DNA of 64,000 bases from Nomia melanderi. Lineage: Eukaryota; Arthropoda; Insecta; Hymenoptera; Halictidae. The stretch spans positions 1 to 64,000 of the forward strand of contig NW_027475353.1 in assembly GCF_051020985.1 (NCBI RefSeq), written 5' to 3'. The translations under genes were made by a program, and so were the position numbers. This document shows, piece by piece, positions 25,101 to 41,460 of this stretch. The notes beneath the pieces are model-generated. The model was given only the letters and a program-made list of their open reading frames with translations. It was not told the origin of the DNA and made no database searches. The first letter of the stretch is position 1, and the number at the start of each line of letters is the position of its first letter.

Positions 25101-27721
25101 ACTAACAAAACTATATAAAACTATATAAAACTATATAAAACTATATAAAACTAAGAAAACAATATAAAAGTCTATGAAACTATATGAAACTATATAAAAC
25201 TCTATAATACTATATAAAACAACATAAAATTATATAAAACTATATAAAACTATATAAAACTATATAAAACTATTTAAAACTATAGGCAACTATATAAAAC
25301 AATATAAAAATATCAAAACTATGTAAAACTATATGAAACTATATAAAACTATATATAACTATATAAAACTATATAAAACTATATAAAACTATATAAAACT
25401 ATATAAAACTATTAAAACTATATAAATCTATATAAAACTATATAAAACTAATAAAACGATATAAAACTATATCAAACTCTATAAAACTATATAAAACTAT
25501 ATAAAACTATATAAAACTGACAAAAGTATATAAAACTTATAAAAAACTAATAAAACTGTATAAAACTATATGAAACTCTATAAAACTATGTAGAACTATA
25601 AAAAACTATATAAAACTATATAAAACTATATAAAACAATATAAAACTACATAAAACTGTATAAAACTATATAAAACTAAGAAAACTATATAAATCTATAT
25701 AAAACTATATAAAACTATATAAAACTAAGACAACTATATAAAACTATATGAAACTATATAAAACTATATAAAACTACATAAAACTGTATAAAACTATATA
25801 AAACTATATAAAACTATATAAAACTATATAAAACTATTAAAACTATATAAATCTATATAAAACTATATAAAACTAATAAAACGATATAAAACTATATCAA
25901 ACTCTATAAAACTATATAAAACTATATAAAACTATATAAAACTATATAAAACTGACAAAAGTATATAAAACTTATAAAAAACTAATAAAACTGTATAAAA
26001 CTATATGAAACTCTATAAAACTATGTAGAACTATAAAAAACTATATAAAACTATATAAAACTATATAAAACTAAGAAAACTATATAAATCTATATAAAAC
26101 TATATAAAACTATATAAAACTATATAAAACTAAGAAAACTATATAAAACTATATGAAACTATATAAAACTATATAAAACTATATAAAACTACATAAAACT
26201 ATATAAAACTATATAAAACTAAGAAAAATCTACAAAACTATATAAAACTCTATAAAGCTATATAAAAATGTTTAAAACCTTATAAAACTATATAAAACTA
26301 TATAAAACTATGTAAAACAATATAAAACTATCAAAACTATATAAAACTATATATAAATATATAAAACTATATAAAACTAAGAAAACTATATAAAAGAATA
26401 TAAAACTATATAAAAATATATAAAACTAAAAAAACTTTATATAAGTATATAAAACTTTATAAAACTATTTAAAACTGTATAAAACTCTATAAAACTATAT
26501 AAAACTATATAAAACTATGAAAAAATAACAAAACTATATAAACCTATGTAATACTCTATAGAACTATATAAAACTATATAAAACTATTAAAACTATATAA
26601 ATCTATATAAAACTATATAAAACTAATAAAACGATATAAAACTATATCAAACTCTATAAAACTATATAAAACTATATAAAACTATATAAAACTGACAAAA
26701 GTATATAAAACTTATAAAAAACTAATAAAACTGTATAAAACTATATGAAACTCTATAAAACTATATAGAACTATATAAAAGTATATGAAACTAATAAAAC
26801 GATATAAAACTATATGAAACTCTATAAAACTATATAAAACTAACAAAACTATATAAAACCATATAAAACTAACAAAACTATATAAAGCTATATAATACTA
26901 TATGAAACTCTATAAAACTATATAGAACTATATAAAACTATATAAAACGATATAAAACTAATAAAACTATATAACACACTAAAACTATATAACACTATAT
27001 AAAACTATATAATACTATATAAAACTAATTAAACTATGTGAAACAATATACGGCTAATAAAACTATATAAAACTATAAAATTCAATTAAAACTATATAAA
27101 ACAATATAACGCTAATAGAAGTTTATAACACTATATAACGTTAAGAAAACTATATAATACTATATAAGACTATATAAAACTATATAATACTATATAAAAC
27201 TCTATAATACTATATAAAACTATATAAAACTATATAAAACTAAAAAAACTATATAAAACTATTTAAAACTATATAAAACTCTATAAAACTATATAAAACT
27301 ATATAAAACTAATAAAACTATATAAATCAATATAAAACTATATAAAACTATATAAAACTAAGAAAACAATATAAAAGTCTATGAAACTATATGAAACTAT
27401 ATAAAACTCTATAATACTATATAAAACAACATAAAATTATATAAAACTATATAAAACTATATAAAACTATATAAAACTAATAAAACTATATAAAACTATA
27501 TAAAACTATATAAAACGATATAAAACTAATAAAACTATATAACACACTATAAAACTATATAACACTATATAAAACTATATAAAACTATATAAAACTAATT
27601 AAACTATATGAAACAATATACGGCTAAATAGAACTATATAAAACTATAAAATTCTATTAAAACTATATAAAACTATATAACGCTAATAAAACTATATAAT
27701 ACTATATAAAACTATATAAAA

Positions 27722-30570
27722 CTATTAAAACTATATAAATCTATATAAAACTATATAAAACTAATAAAACGATATAAAACTATATCAAACTCTATAAAAC
27801 TATATAAAACTATATATAAATATATAAAACTATATAAAACTATATAAAACTATTAAAACTATATAAATCTATATAAAACTATATAAAACTAATAAAACGA
27901 TATAAAACTATATCAAACTCTATAAAACTATATAAAACTATATATAAATATATAAAACTATATAAAACTAAGAAAACTATATGAAACTATATAAAACTAT
28001 AGGAAACAATATAAAACAGTATAAAACTATCAAAACTATATAAAACTATATAAAACTAATAAAACTATATAAAACTATATAAAACTATTAAAACTATATA
28101 AAACTAAGAAAACTATATAAAACTATATAAAACTATATAAAACAATATAAAACTATCAAACCTATATAAAACTATATATAACTTTATAAAACTATATAAA
28201 ACTAATAAAACTATATAAAACTAATAAAACTATATAACACACTATAAAACTATATAACACAATATAAAACTATATAAAACTATATAAAACTATATAAAAC
28301 TATATAAATCTATATAAAACTACATAAGACTATATAAAACTATATCAAACTAAGAAAAATATAGAAAACTATATAAAACTATAAAGCTATATAAAACTGA
28401 CAAAAGTATATAAAACTTATAAAAAACTAATAAAACTGTATAAAACTATATGAAACTCTATAAAACTATATAGAACTATATAAAAGTATATGAAACTAAT
28501 AAAACGATATAAAACTATATGAAACTCTATAAAACTATATAAAACTATATAAAACGATATAAAACTAATAAAACTATATAACACACTATAAAACTATATA
28601 ACACTATATAAAACTATAAAATTCTATTAAAACTATATTAAACTATATAACGCTAATAAACTATATAATACTATATAAAACTATATAAAACTATATAAAA
28701 CTATTTAAAACTATAGGCAACTATATAAAACAATATAAAGATATCAAAACTATATAAAACTATAGGAAACTATATAAAACAATATAAAACAATATGAAAC
28801 TATATAAAACTATATATAACTAAAAAAACTATATACAACTATATAAAACTTTATAAAACTATTTAAAACTATATAAAACTCTATAAAACTATATAAAACA
28901 ATATAAAACTACATCAAAATCTATAAAACTTTTTAAAAATATTTAGAACTATATAAAACTATATAAAACTATTTAAAACTATATAAAACTATATAAAAAT
29001 GTTTAAAACTATATAAAACTATATAAAACTATATAAAACTATATAAAACTATATAAAACTAAGAAAACTATATAAAACTATATAAAACTATATAAAACTA
29101 TATAAAACTATATAAAACTATATAAACCATATAAAACTCTATAAAACTGTATAAAACTATATAAAACTATATAAAACTAACAAAACTATATAAAACTAAT
29201 AAAACTATATAAAACTATATGAAACTCTGTAAAACTATATAGAACTATATAAAACTATTAAAACTATATAAATCTATATAAAACTATATAAAACTAATAA
29301 AACAATATAAAACTATATCAAACTATATAAAACTATATAAAACTATATAAAACTATATAAACCATATAAAACTCTATAAAACTGTATAAAACTATATAAA
29401 ACTATATAAAACTAACAAAACTATATAAAACTAATAAAACTATATAAAACTAACAAAACTATATAAAACTAATAAAACTATATAAAACTATATGAAACTC
29501 TGTAAAACTATATAGAACTATATAAAACTATTAAAACTATATAAATCTATATAAAACTACATAAAACTAATAAAACAATATAAAACTATATCAAACTCTA
29601 TAAAACTATATAAAACTATATATAATTATATAAAACTATATAAAACTATATAAAACTATATAAAGCTAATAAAACTATATGAATCTAAATAAAACTATAT
29701 AAAACTATATAAAACCAAGAAAACTATATAAAACTATATAAAACTATATAAAACTATTAAAACTATATAAATCTATATAAAACTATATAAAACTAATAAA
29801 ACGATATAAAACTATATCAAACTCTATAAAACTATATAAAACTATATATAAATATATAAAACCATATAAAACTATATAAAACTATTAAAACTATATAAAT
29901 CTATATAAAACTATATAAAACTAATAAAACGATATAAAACTATATCAAACTCTATAAAACTATATAAAACTATATATAAATATATAAAACTATATAAAAC
30001 TAAGAAAACTATATGAAACTATATAAAACTATAGGAAACAATATAAAACAATATAAAACTATCAAAACTATATAAAACTATATAAAACTAATAAAACTAT
30101 ATAAAACTATATAAAACTATTAAAACTATATAAAACTAAGAAAACTATATAAAACTATATAAAACTATATAAAACAATATAAAACTATCAAACCTATATA
30201 AAACTATATATAACTTTATAAAACTATATAAAACTAATAAAACTATATAAAACTAATAAAACTATATAACACACTATAAAACTATATAACACAATATAGG
30301 ACTATATAAAACTATATAAAACTATATAAAACTATATAAATCTATATAAAACTACATAAGACTATATAAAACTATATCAAACTAAGAAAAATATAGAAAA
30401 CTATATAAAACTCTATAAAGCTATATAAAACTGACAAAAGTATATAAAACTTATAAAAAACTAATAAAACTGTATAAAACTATATGAAACTCTATAAAAC
30501 TATATAGAACTATATAAAAGTATATGAAACTAATAAAACGATATAAAACTATATGAAACTCTATAAAACT
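27722..30570 (+). repeat. SatA higher-order duplication, offset about 2032 bp, with 128-bp tandem subunit
   Basis: A 128-bp unit starting CTATTAAAACTATATAAATC is tandem at 27722/27850 and again at 29754/29882. The surrounding roughly 800 bp is duplicated with a 2032-2034 bp offset (AGGAAACAAT at 28001 vs 30033; ACTGACAAAAG at 28396 vs 30430). The unit also occurs singly near 25830, 26583 and 32650. Confidence 0.75.
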
Positions 30571-33500
30571 ATATAAAACTATATAAAACTATATAAAACT
30601 AACAAAAGTATATAAAACTATATAAAACTAATAAAACTGTATAAAACTATATGAAACTCTATAAAACGATATAAAGCTCTATAAAACTATATAAAACTCT
30701 GTAAAACTATATAAAACTATATAAAATTATATAAAACTATATAAAACTAGCAAAACTATATAAAACTATATAAAACTATATAAAACTAATAAAACTATAT
30801 AAAACTATATAAAACTATATGAAACTCTATAAATCTATATTAGAACTATATAAAACTATATAAAACTATATAAAACGATATAAAACTAATAAAACTATAT
30901 AACACACTAAAACTATATAACACTATATAAAACTATATAAAACTATATAAAACTAATTAAACTATATGAAACAATATACGGATAAATAAAACTATATAAA
31001 ACAATAAAATTCTATTAAAACTATATAAAACTATATAACGCTAATAGAAGTTTATAACACTATATAACGCTAATAAAACTATATAATACTATATAAAACT
31101 ATATAAAACTATATAAAACTATATAAAACAATATAAAACTATCAAAATTATATAAAACTATATATAAATATATAAAACTGTATAAAACTATATAAAACTA
31201 TATAAAACTAAGAAAGCTATATAAAACTATATAACACACTATAAAACTATATAACACTATTTAAAACTATATAAAACAATATAAAACTATATAAAACTAT
31301 ATAAAACTAACAAAACTATATAAAACTATATAAAACTAATAAAACTTTATAAAACTATATAAAACTATATAAAACGATGTAAAACTAATAAAACTATATA
31401 ACACACTAAAACTATATAACACTATATAAAACTATATAAAACTATATATAGCTAATAAAACTATATAAATCTATATAAAACTATATAAAACTATATAAAA
31501 CTAAGAAAACTATATAAAACTTTATAAAACTATATAAAACTATATAAAACTATATAAAACTATATAAACCATATAAAACTCTATAAAACTATATAAAACT
31601 ATATGAAACTCTATAAAACTATATAAAACTATATAAAACAGTATAAAACTAACAAAACTATATAAAACTATATAAAACTAATAAAACTATATAAAACTAT
31701 ATAAAACTATTAAAACTATATAAAACTAAGAAAACTATATAAAACTATATAAAACTATCAAACCTATATAAAACCATATATAACTATATAAAACTATATA
31801 AAACTAATAAAACTATTTAAAACTAATAAAACTATATAACACACTATAAAACTATATAACACAATATAAAACTATATAAAACTATATAAAACTATATAAA
31901 ACTATATAAATCTATATAAAACTACATAAGACTATAATACTATATCAAACTAAGAAAAATATAGAAAACTATATAAAACTCTATAAAGCTATATAAAAAT
32001 ATATAAAACTATATAAAACTATATTAAACTATATAAAACTATGTAAAACTGTGTAAAACAATATAAAACTATCAAAACTATATAAAACTATATATAAATA
32101 TATAAAACTATATAAAACTAAGAAAACTATATAAAAGTATATAAAACTATATAAAAATATATAAAACTAAAAAAACTATATAAAACTATATAAAACTATA
32201 TAAAACTATATAAAACTATATAAACCATATAAAACTGTATAAAACTATATAAAACTATATAAAACTACATAAAACTATATAAAACTATGTAAAACTATGT
32301 AAAACAATATAAAACTATCAAAACTATATAAAACTATCAAAACTATATAAAACTATATATAAATATATAAAACTATATAAAACTAAGAAAACTATATAAA
32401 AGTATATAAAACTATATAAAAATATATAAAACTAAAAAAACTATATAAAACTACATAAAACTTTATAAAACTATTTAAAACTATATAAAACTCTATAAAA
32501 CTATATAAAACTATATAAAACTATGAAAAATAACAAAACTATATAAACCTATGTAATACTCTATAGATCTATATAAAACTCTATAAAACTATATAAAACT
32601 ATATAAAACTATATAAAACTATATAAAACTATATAAAACTATATAAAACTATTAAAACTATATAAATCTATATAAAACTATATAAAACTAATAAAACGAT
32701 ATAAAACTATATCAAACTCTATAAAACTATATAAAACTATATAAAACTAACAAAACTATATAACACTATATAAAACTATATAAAATTATATAAAACTAAT
32801 TAAACTATATGAAACAATATACGGCTAAATAAAACTATATAAAACAATAAAATTCTATTAAAACTATATAAAACTATATAACGCTAATAGAAGTTTATAA
32901 CACTATATAACGCTAATAAAACTATATAATACTATATAAAACTATATAAAAATATATAAAACTATATAAAACAATATAAAACTATATAAAACTATATAAA
33001 ACTAACAAAACTATATAAAACTATATAAAACTAATAAAACTATATAAAACTATATAAAACTATATGAAACTATATAATACTATAGGAAACTATATAAAAC
33101 AATATAAAACTATCAAAACTATGTAAAACTATATGAAACTATATAAAACTTTATATAACTATATAAAACTATATAAAACTAATTAAACTTTATAAAACTA
33201 TATAAAACTATATAAAACGATATAAAACTAATAAAACTATATAACACACTAAAACTATATAACACTATATAAAACTATATAAAACTATATATAGCTAATA
33301 AAACTATATAAATCTATATAAAACTATATAAAACTATATAAAACTAAGAAAACTATATAAAACTATATAAAACTAACAAAACTATATAAAACTATATAAA
33401 ACTATATAAAACTATATAAAACGATATAAAACTAATAAAACTATATAACACACTATAAAACTATACAACACTATATAAAACTACATAAAACTATATAAAA

Positions 33501-36500
33501 CTAATTAAACTATATGAAACAATATACGGCTAAATAGAACTATATAAAACTATATAAAATTAATAAAACTATATAAAACTATATAAAACTATAAAAAACT
33601 ATATAAAACTATATAGAACCATATAAAACTATGTCAAACTATATAAAACTAATAAAACTATGTGAAACTACATAGGGCTAAATAAAACTATGTAAAACTA
33701 TAAAATTCTATTAAAACTATATGAAACTATATAAAACTATATAAAACTATATAAAATTGTGTAATACTATATGAAACTATATGAAGCTATAGTAAATCTA
33801 ATAAAACTGGTAAATCTATATTAAACCATATAAAACTGTATAAAACAATATAAAACTATATAAACCTATATAAAAGTCTATAGAACTATATAAGACTATA
33901 TAAAACTATATAAAACTATATAAAACAATATAAAACTCTATAAAACTATATAAGACTATATAAGACTATTTAAAACTATATAAAACTATTTAAAACTATA
34001 TAAAACTATATAAAACTATATAAAACTATATAAAACTCTATAAAACTATATAAAACTATATAAATCTGTATGAAGCTATATAAAACTATGTAGAACTATA
34101 TAAAACTATTTAAAACTATATAAAATTCCATAAACCTATATAAGACTAACAAAACTATATAAAACTATATAAAACTCTAAAGAACTATATAAAACGATAT
34201 AAAACTTATAAAACTATATAAAACTATATAAAGCTATATAAAACTATATAAAACTATATAAAACTCTAAAGAACTATATAAAACGATATAAAACTTATAA
34301 AACTATATAAAACTATATAAAGCTATATAAAACTATATAAAACTATATAAAACTATGTAAAACGATATAAGACTAATGAAACTATATAAAACTTAACACT
34401 ATAAAAAAGGATATAGAACTATATAAAACTATATAAAACTATATAAAACTAACAAAACTATATAAAACTATATAAACTAATAAAACTATATAAAACTATA
34501 TAAAGCTATATAAAACTCTATAAAACTATATAAAACTATATAAAACTATATAAAACTATATAAAACTAAGAAAACTGTATAAAACTATGTAAAACTATAT
34601 AAAACTATATAAAACTATATAAAGCTAATAAAACTATGTAAAACTATTAATACTATATAAAACTCTATAAACTATATGGAACCATATAAAACTATATAAA
34701 ACTATACAAAACTATATAAAACTATACAAAACTAACAAAACTAACAAACTATATAAACTATATAAAACTATATTAAACTATATAAAACTATACAAAACTA
34801 TCAAAACTATATAAAACGATATAAAACTATATAAAACTATATAGAACTAACAAAACTATATAAAACTGTATAAAACTAACAAAACTATATAAAACTAATA
34901 AAACTATATAAAACTAACAAAACTATATAAAACTATATAAAACTCTACAAAACCATATAACACTATATAGAACTATATAAAACTATATAAAACCATATAA
35001 ATCTATATAAAACTATATAAATCTGACAAAACTGTATAAAACTATATAAAACTATGTAAAACTATATAAAACTAATAAACCTATATAAAACTATATAAAA
35101 CTCTATCAAAGTATATAAAACTAATAAAACTATATAAAACTATATAAAACTATATAAACCTAGATAAAAGTCTATAGAACTATATAAAACTATATAAAAC
35201 TATATAAAACTATATAAAACTATATAAAACTATATAAACTATATAAAACTCTATAAAACTATAGAAAGCTATATAAAACTATACAAAACTAACAAAACTA
35301 TATAAAACTATATAAAACTCTATAGAACTATATAAAACTATATAAAACTATACAAAATTATGTAAAACTAATAAAACTATATAAAACTATATAGTACTAT
35401 ATAAAACTATATAAAACTAACAAATCTATATAAAACTATGTAAAACTATATAAAACTATATAAAACTATATAAAACTAACAAATCTATATAAAACTATGT
35501 AAAACTATATAAAACTATATAAAAGTATATAAAAACTATATAAAACTATATAAAACTCTATAAAACTGCAGAAACTATATAAAACTATAGAAAACTATAT
35601 AAAACTATATAAAGCTAATAAAACTATGTAAAACTATATAATACTATATAAAACTGTATAAAACTATATGGAACCATATAAAACTATATAAAACTAATAA
35701 AACTGTATAAAACTATATAGTACTATATGAAACTATATAAATCTATATAGTACTATATAAAGCTATATAAAACTATATAAAACTATATAAAACTAACAAA
35801 ACTACATAAAACTACCAAAACTATATAATACTATATAAAACTGTATAAGACTATATGAACCATATAAAACTCTATTAAACTATATAAAACTATATAAAAC
35901 TGTACAAAACTAACAAAACTATATAAAACCATATAAAACTATATAAAACTATACAAAACTATATAAAACTATATAAACATATATAAAAGTATATCAAGCT
36001 ATATAAAACTATGTAGAACTATATAAAACTATATAAAACTACATAAAGCTATAATAAAACTAATAAAATTATTAAATCTATATAAAACCATATAAAACTG
36101 TATAAAACTCTATAAAACTATATAAAACTATTTAAACCTATATAAAATTATATAAAACAATATAAAACTAACAAAACTATATAAAACTATATAAAACTAT
36201 GAAAACGATATTAAACTAATAAAACTATATAAAACTATATAACACTATAAAAAAGGATATAAAACTATATAAAACTATACAAAACTATATAAAACTAACA
36301 AAACTATATAAAACTATATAAGACTAATAAAACTATATAAAACTACATAAAGCTATATAAAACTCTATAAAACTATATTAAACTATATAAAATTCTTCAA
36401 AACTAACAAAGCTATATAAAACTATATAAAACTAACAAAACTATATAAAACTATATAAAACTCTACAAAACTATATAACACTATATAGAACTATATAAAA

Positions 36501-37099
36501 CTATATAAGACCATATAAATCTATATAAAACTACATAAATCTGACAAAACTATATAAAACTGTATAAAACTATGTAAAAATATATAAAACTAATAAACCT
36601 ATATAAAACTATATAGTACTATATAAAACTATATAAAACTCTATAAACTATATAAAACCATATAAAACTATATAAAACTATACAAAACTATACAAAACTA
36701 ACAAAACTATATAAAACTCCATAAAACTATATAAAACTTTACAAAACTAACAAAACTATATAAAACTATATAAAACTATACAGAACTAACAAAACTATAT
36801 AAAACTATATTAATCTATATAAAACTATACAAAACTAAGAAAACTATGTAATACTATATAAAACTATATAAAACTATATAAAACTATACAAAACTACAAA
36901 ACTACATAAAACTATACAAAACTATATAAACTAACAAAACTATGTAAAACTATATAAAACTATATAAAACTATATAAAACTATATAAAACTATACAAAAC
37001 TAACAAAACTATATGAAAATATATAAAACTATATAAAACTATACAAAACTAACAAAACTATATAAAACTATATAAAACTATACAAAACTAACAAAACTA

Positions 37100-38600
37100 T
37101 ATAAAACTATATAAAACTATATAAAACTAACAAAACTATATGAAACTATATAAAACTATATAAAACTATACAAAACCAACAAAACTATATAAAACTCTTT
37201 AAAACTATATAACACTATATAAAACTATATAAAACTATATAAAACTATATAAATCTATATAAAACTATGTAAAACTAACAAAACTATATAAAACTATATA
37301 AAACTATATAAAACTCTATAAAACCATATAAAACTATATAAAACTATACAAAACTATACAAAACTAACAAAACTATATAAAACTCAATAAAACTATATAA
37401 AACTTTACAAAACTAACAAAAACAATATAAAACTATATAAAACTATATAAAACTATATAAAACTATACAGAACTAACAAAACTATATAAAACTATATAAA
37501 CTATATAAATCTATATAAAACTATGTAAAACTAACAAAACTATATAAAACTATATAAAACTATATAAAACTCTATAAAACCATACAAAACTATATAAAAC
37601 TATACAAAACTATACAAAACTAACAAAACTATATAAAACTATATAAAACTATATAAAACTATATAAATGTATACAGAACTAACAAAACTATATAAAACTA
37701 TATAAATCTATATAAGACTATACAAAACTAACAAAACTATGTAAAACTATATAAAACTATATAAAACTATATAAACTATATAAAACTATACAAAACTAAC
37801 AAAACTACATAAAACTATTCAAAACTATATAAAACTAACAAAACTATATAAAACTATATAAAACTATATAAAACTATATAAAACTAACAAAACTATATGA
37901 AACTATATAAAACTATATAAAACTATACAAAACCAACAAAACTATATAAAACTCTTTAAAACTATATAACACTATATAAAACTATATAAAACTATATAAA
38001 ACTATATAAATCTATATAAAACTATGTAAAACTAACAAAACTATATAAAACTATATAAAACTATATAAAACTCTATAAAACCATATAAAACTATATAAAA
38101 ACTATACAAAACTATACAAAACTAACAAAACTATATAAAACTCAATAAAACTATATAAAACTATACAAAACTAACAAAACAATATAAAACTATATAAAAC
38201 TATATAAAACTATATAAAACTATACAGAACTAACAAAACTATATAAAACTATATAAAAGCTATATAAATCTATATAAAACTATGTAAAACTAACAAAACT
38301 ATATAAAACTATATAAAACTATATAAAACTCTATAAAACCATACAAAACTATATAAAACTATACAAACTATACAAAACTAACAAAACTATATAAAACTAT
38401 ATAAAACTATATAAAACTATATAAATGTATACAGAACTAACAAAACTACATAAAACTATATAAATCTATATAAAACTATACAAAACTAACAAAACTATGT
38501 AAAACTATATAAAACTATATAAAACTATATAAAACTATATAAAACTATACAAAACTAACAAAACTACATAAAACTATTCAAAACTATATAAAACTAACAA
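37100..38600 (+). repeat. SatA tandem higher-order duplication, period about 750-760 bp
   Basis: Two adjacent copies share rare variants in order: ACTCTTTAAAACTATATAAC at 37194 and 37951 (757 bp apart), and AACAATATAAAACTATAT at 37431 and 38178 (747 bp). The 10-bp difference is one monomer. This is the clearest local higher-order unit in SatA. Confidence 0.78.
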
Positions 38601-41460
38601 AACTATATAAAACTATATAAAACTATATAAAACTATATAAAACTATACAAAACTAACAAAACTATATGAAAATATATAAAACTATATAAAACTATACAAA
38701 ACTAACAAAACTATATAAAACTATATAAAACTATATAAAACTATATAAAACTATACAAAACTAACAAAAACTATATGAAACTATATAAAACTATATAAAA
38801 CTATACAAAACCAACAAAACTATATAAAACTATATAAAACTATATAAAACTAACAAAACTACATAAATCTATATAAAACCATATAAAACCATATAAATCT
38901 GTACAAAACTATATAAAATTATATAAAACTATATATAACTCTATAAAACTATATAAAACTATATAAAACTAAAAAACTATATAAAACTATACAATTCTAA
39001 CAAAACTATATAAAACTATAATAAAAACTAACAAAACTACATAAATCTATATAAAACCATATAAAACCATATAAAACTGTACAAAACTATATAAAATTAT
39101 ATAAAACTATATAAACCTATTAAAACTATGTAAAACTATATAATACTATATAAAAACTGTATAAAACTATATAGAACCATATAAAACTATATAAAACTAT
39201 ACAAAACTATATAAAGCTAGATAAATGTATGTAGAACTTTATAAAGTATATAAAACTATATAAAACTATATAAAACTATACAAAACTGTATAAAACTACA
39301 AAACTATATAAACCTATATAAAAATCTATAGAACTATATAAAACTATTTAGAACTTTATAAATCTTTATGAAACTGTATAATACTATATAAAACTATATA
39401 AAGCTATAATAAAACTAACAAAATTAATACTTCTATATAAAACCCATATAAAGCTGTATAAAACTCTATAAATGTATATAAAACTATTTAAAACTATATT
39501 AAATTCCATAAAACTATATAAAACTAACAAAACTATATGAAACTATATAAAACTATACAAAACTAACAAAACTATATAAACTATATAAAACTATATAAAA
39601 CTATATAAAACTATATAAAACTATATAACACTATATAAAACTATATAAAACTATATAAAACTAAAAAACTATATAAAATTGTATAAACCTAACAAAACTA
39701 TATTAAACTATATAAAACTATATAAAACTATATAAAAACTATATAAAACTATACAATACTAACAAAACTATATAAAACTATATGAAACTAACAAAACTAT
39801 ATAAAACCATATAAAGCTATAATAAAAATAATAAAACTGATAAATCTATATAAAACCATATAAAACTGTATAAACTATACAAAACTATACAAAACTAACA
39901 AAACTATATAAAACTCAATAAAACTATATAAAACTTTACAAAACTAACAAAACTATATAAAACTATATAAACCTATATAAAACTATCTAAAAACTATACA
40001 AAACTAACAAAACTATATAAAACTATATAAAACTATATAAAACTATATAAACCTATACAAAACTAACAAAACTATATAAAAACTATATAAAACTATATAA
40101 AACTATATAAAACTATACAAAACTAACAAAACTATATGAAACTATATAAAACTATATAAAATTATACAAAACCAACAAAACTATAAAAACTATATAAAAC
40201 TAACAAAGCTATATAAATCTATAAAAAACCATATAAAACTGTACAAAACTATATAAAATTATATAAAACTAACAAAGCTATATAAATCTATAAAAACCAT
40301 ATAAAACTGTACAAAACTATATAAAATTATATAAAACTAAATATAACTAACAAAACTATATAAAACTATACAAAACTAACAAAACTATATAAAACTAACA
40401 AAACTATTTAAATCTATATAAAACGATATAAACCGTATAAACCTGTATAAAACTATATAAAATTATATAAAACTATATGAAACTCTACAAAAATATATAA
40501 AATTATATAAAACTGTATAAAACTATATAAAACTAACAAACCATATAAAACTATGTAAAACTATATAAAACTATATAAACTAATAAAACTATATAAAACT
40601 ATATAAAACTATATAAAACTCTATGAAACTATATAAAACTATATAAAACCATACAAAACTAACAATACTATATAAAACTATATAAAACTAACAAAACTAT
40701 ATAAAACTATATAAGACTCTATAAAACTATATAAAACTATATAAGACTCTATAAAACTATATAACACTATATAAAACTATATGAGACTCTATAAAACTAT
40801 ATAACACTATATAAAACTATATAAAACAATATAAAACTATATAAATCTATATAAAACTATGTAAAAACTAACAAAACTATATAAAACTATATAAGACTAT
40901 ATAAAACTATATAAAACGAATAAAACTATATAAAACTATATAGAACTATATAAAGCTATATAAAACTATGTAGAAACTTTATAAAACTATTTAAAACTAT
41001 ATAAAACTATATAAAACTGTATAAAACTAACAAAAATATAAACCTATATAAAATCTATAGAACTATATAAAACTATATAAAGCTATATAAAACTATATAA
41101 AACTATATAAAACTATATAAAACTATACAAAACTAACAAAACTATATGAAAATATATAAAACTGTATAAAACTATACAAACCAACAAAACTATATAAAAC
41201 TATATAAAACTAACAAAACTATATAAATCTATATAAATCCATATAAAACCATATAAAACTGTACAAAATTATATAAAATTATATAAAACTATATATAACT
41301 CTATAAAACTATATAAAACTATATAAAACTAAAAAAACTATATAAAACTATATAAAACTATATAAAACTATGCAATTCTAATAAAACTATATAAAACTAT
41401 TTAAAACTAACGAAACTACATAAATCTATATAAAACCATATAAAACCATATAAAACTGTA

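Larger units (their letters stand above)
21529..41460 (+). repeat. SatA 10-bp satellite block 2 (about 20 kb)
   Basis: Continuous CTATATAAAA tandem array with no gene or insertion until the solo LTR. Variant composition changes along the block: CTCTATAAAA, CTATTAAAA and CGATATAAAA are common to about 33 kb, while 9-bp CTAACAAAA and CTATACAAAA dominate from about 34 kb. A-tracts recur about every 10 bp. Several longer duplications are embedded and listed separately. The array polarity is uniform. Confidence 0.95.
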
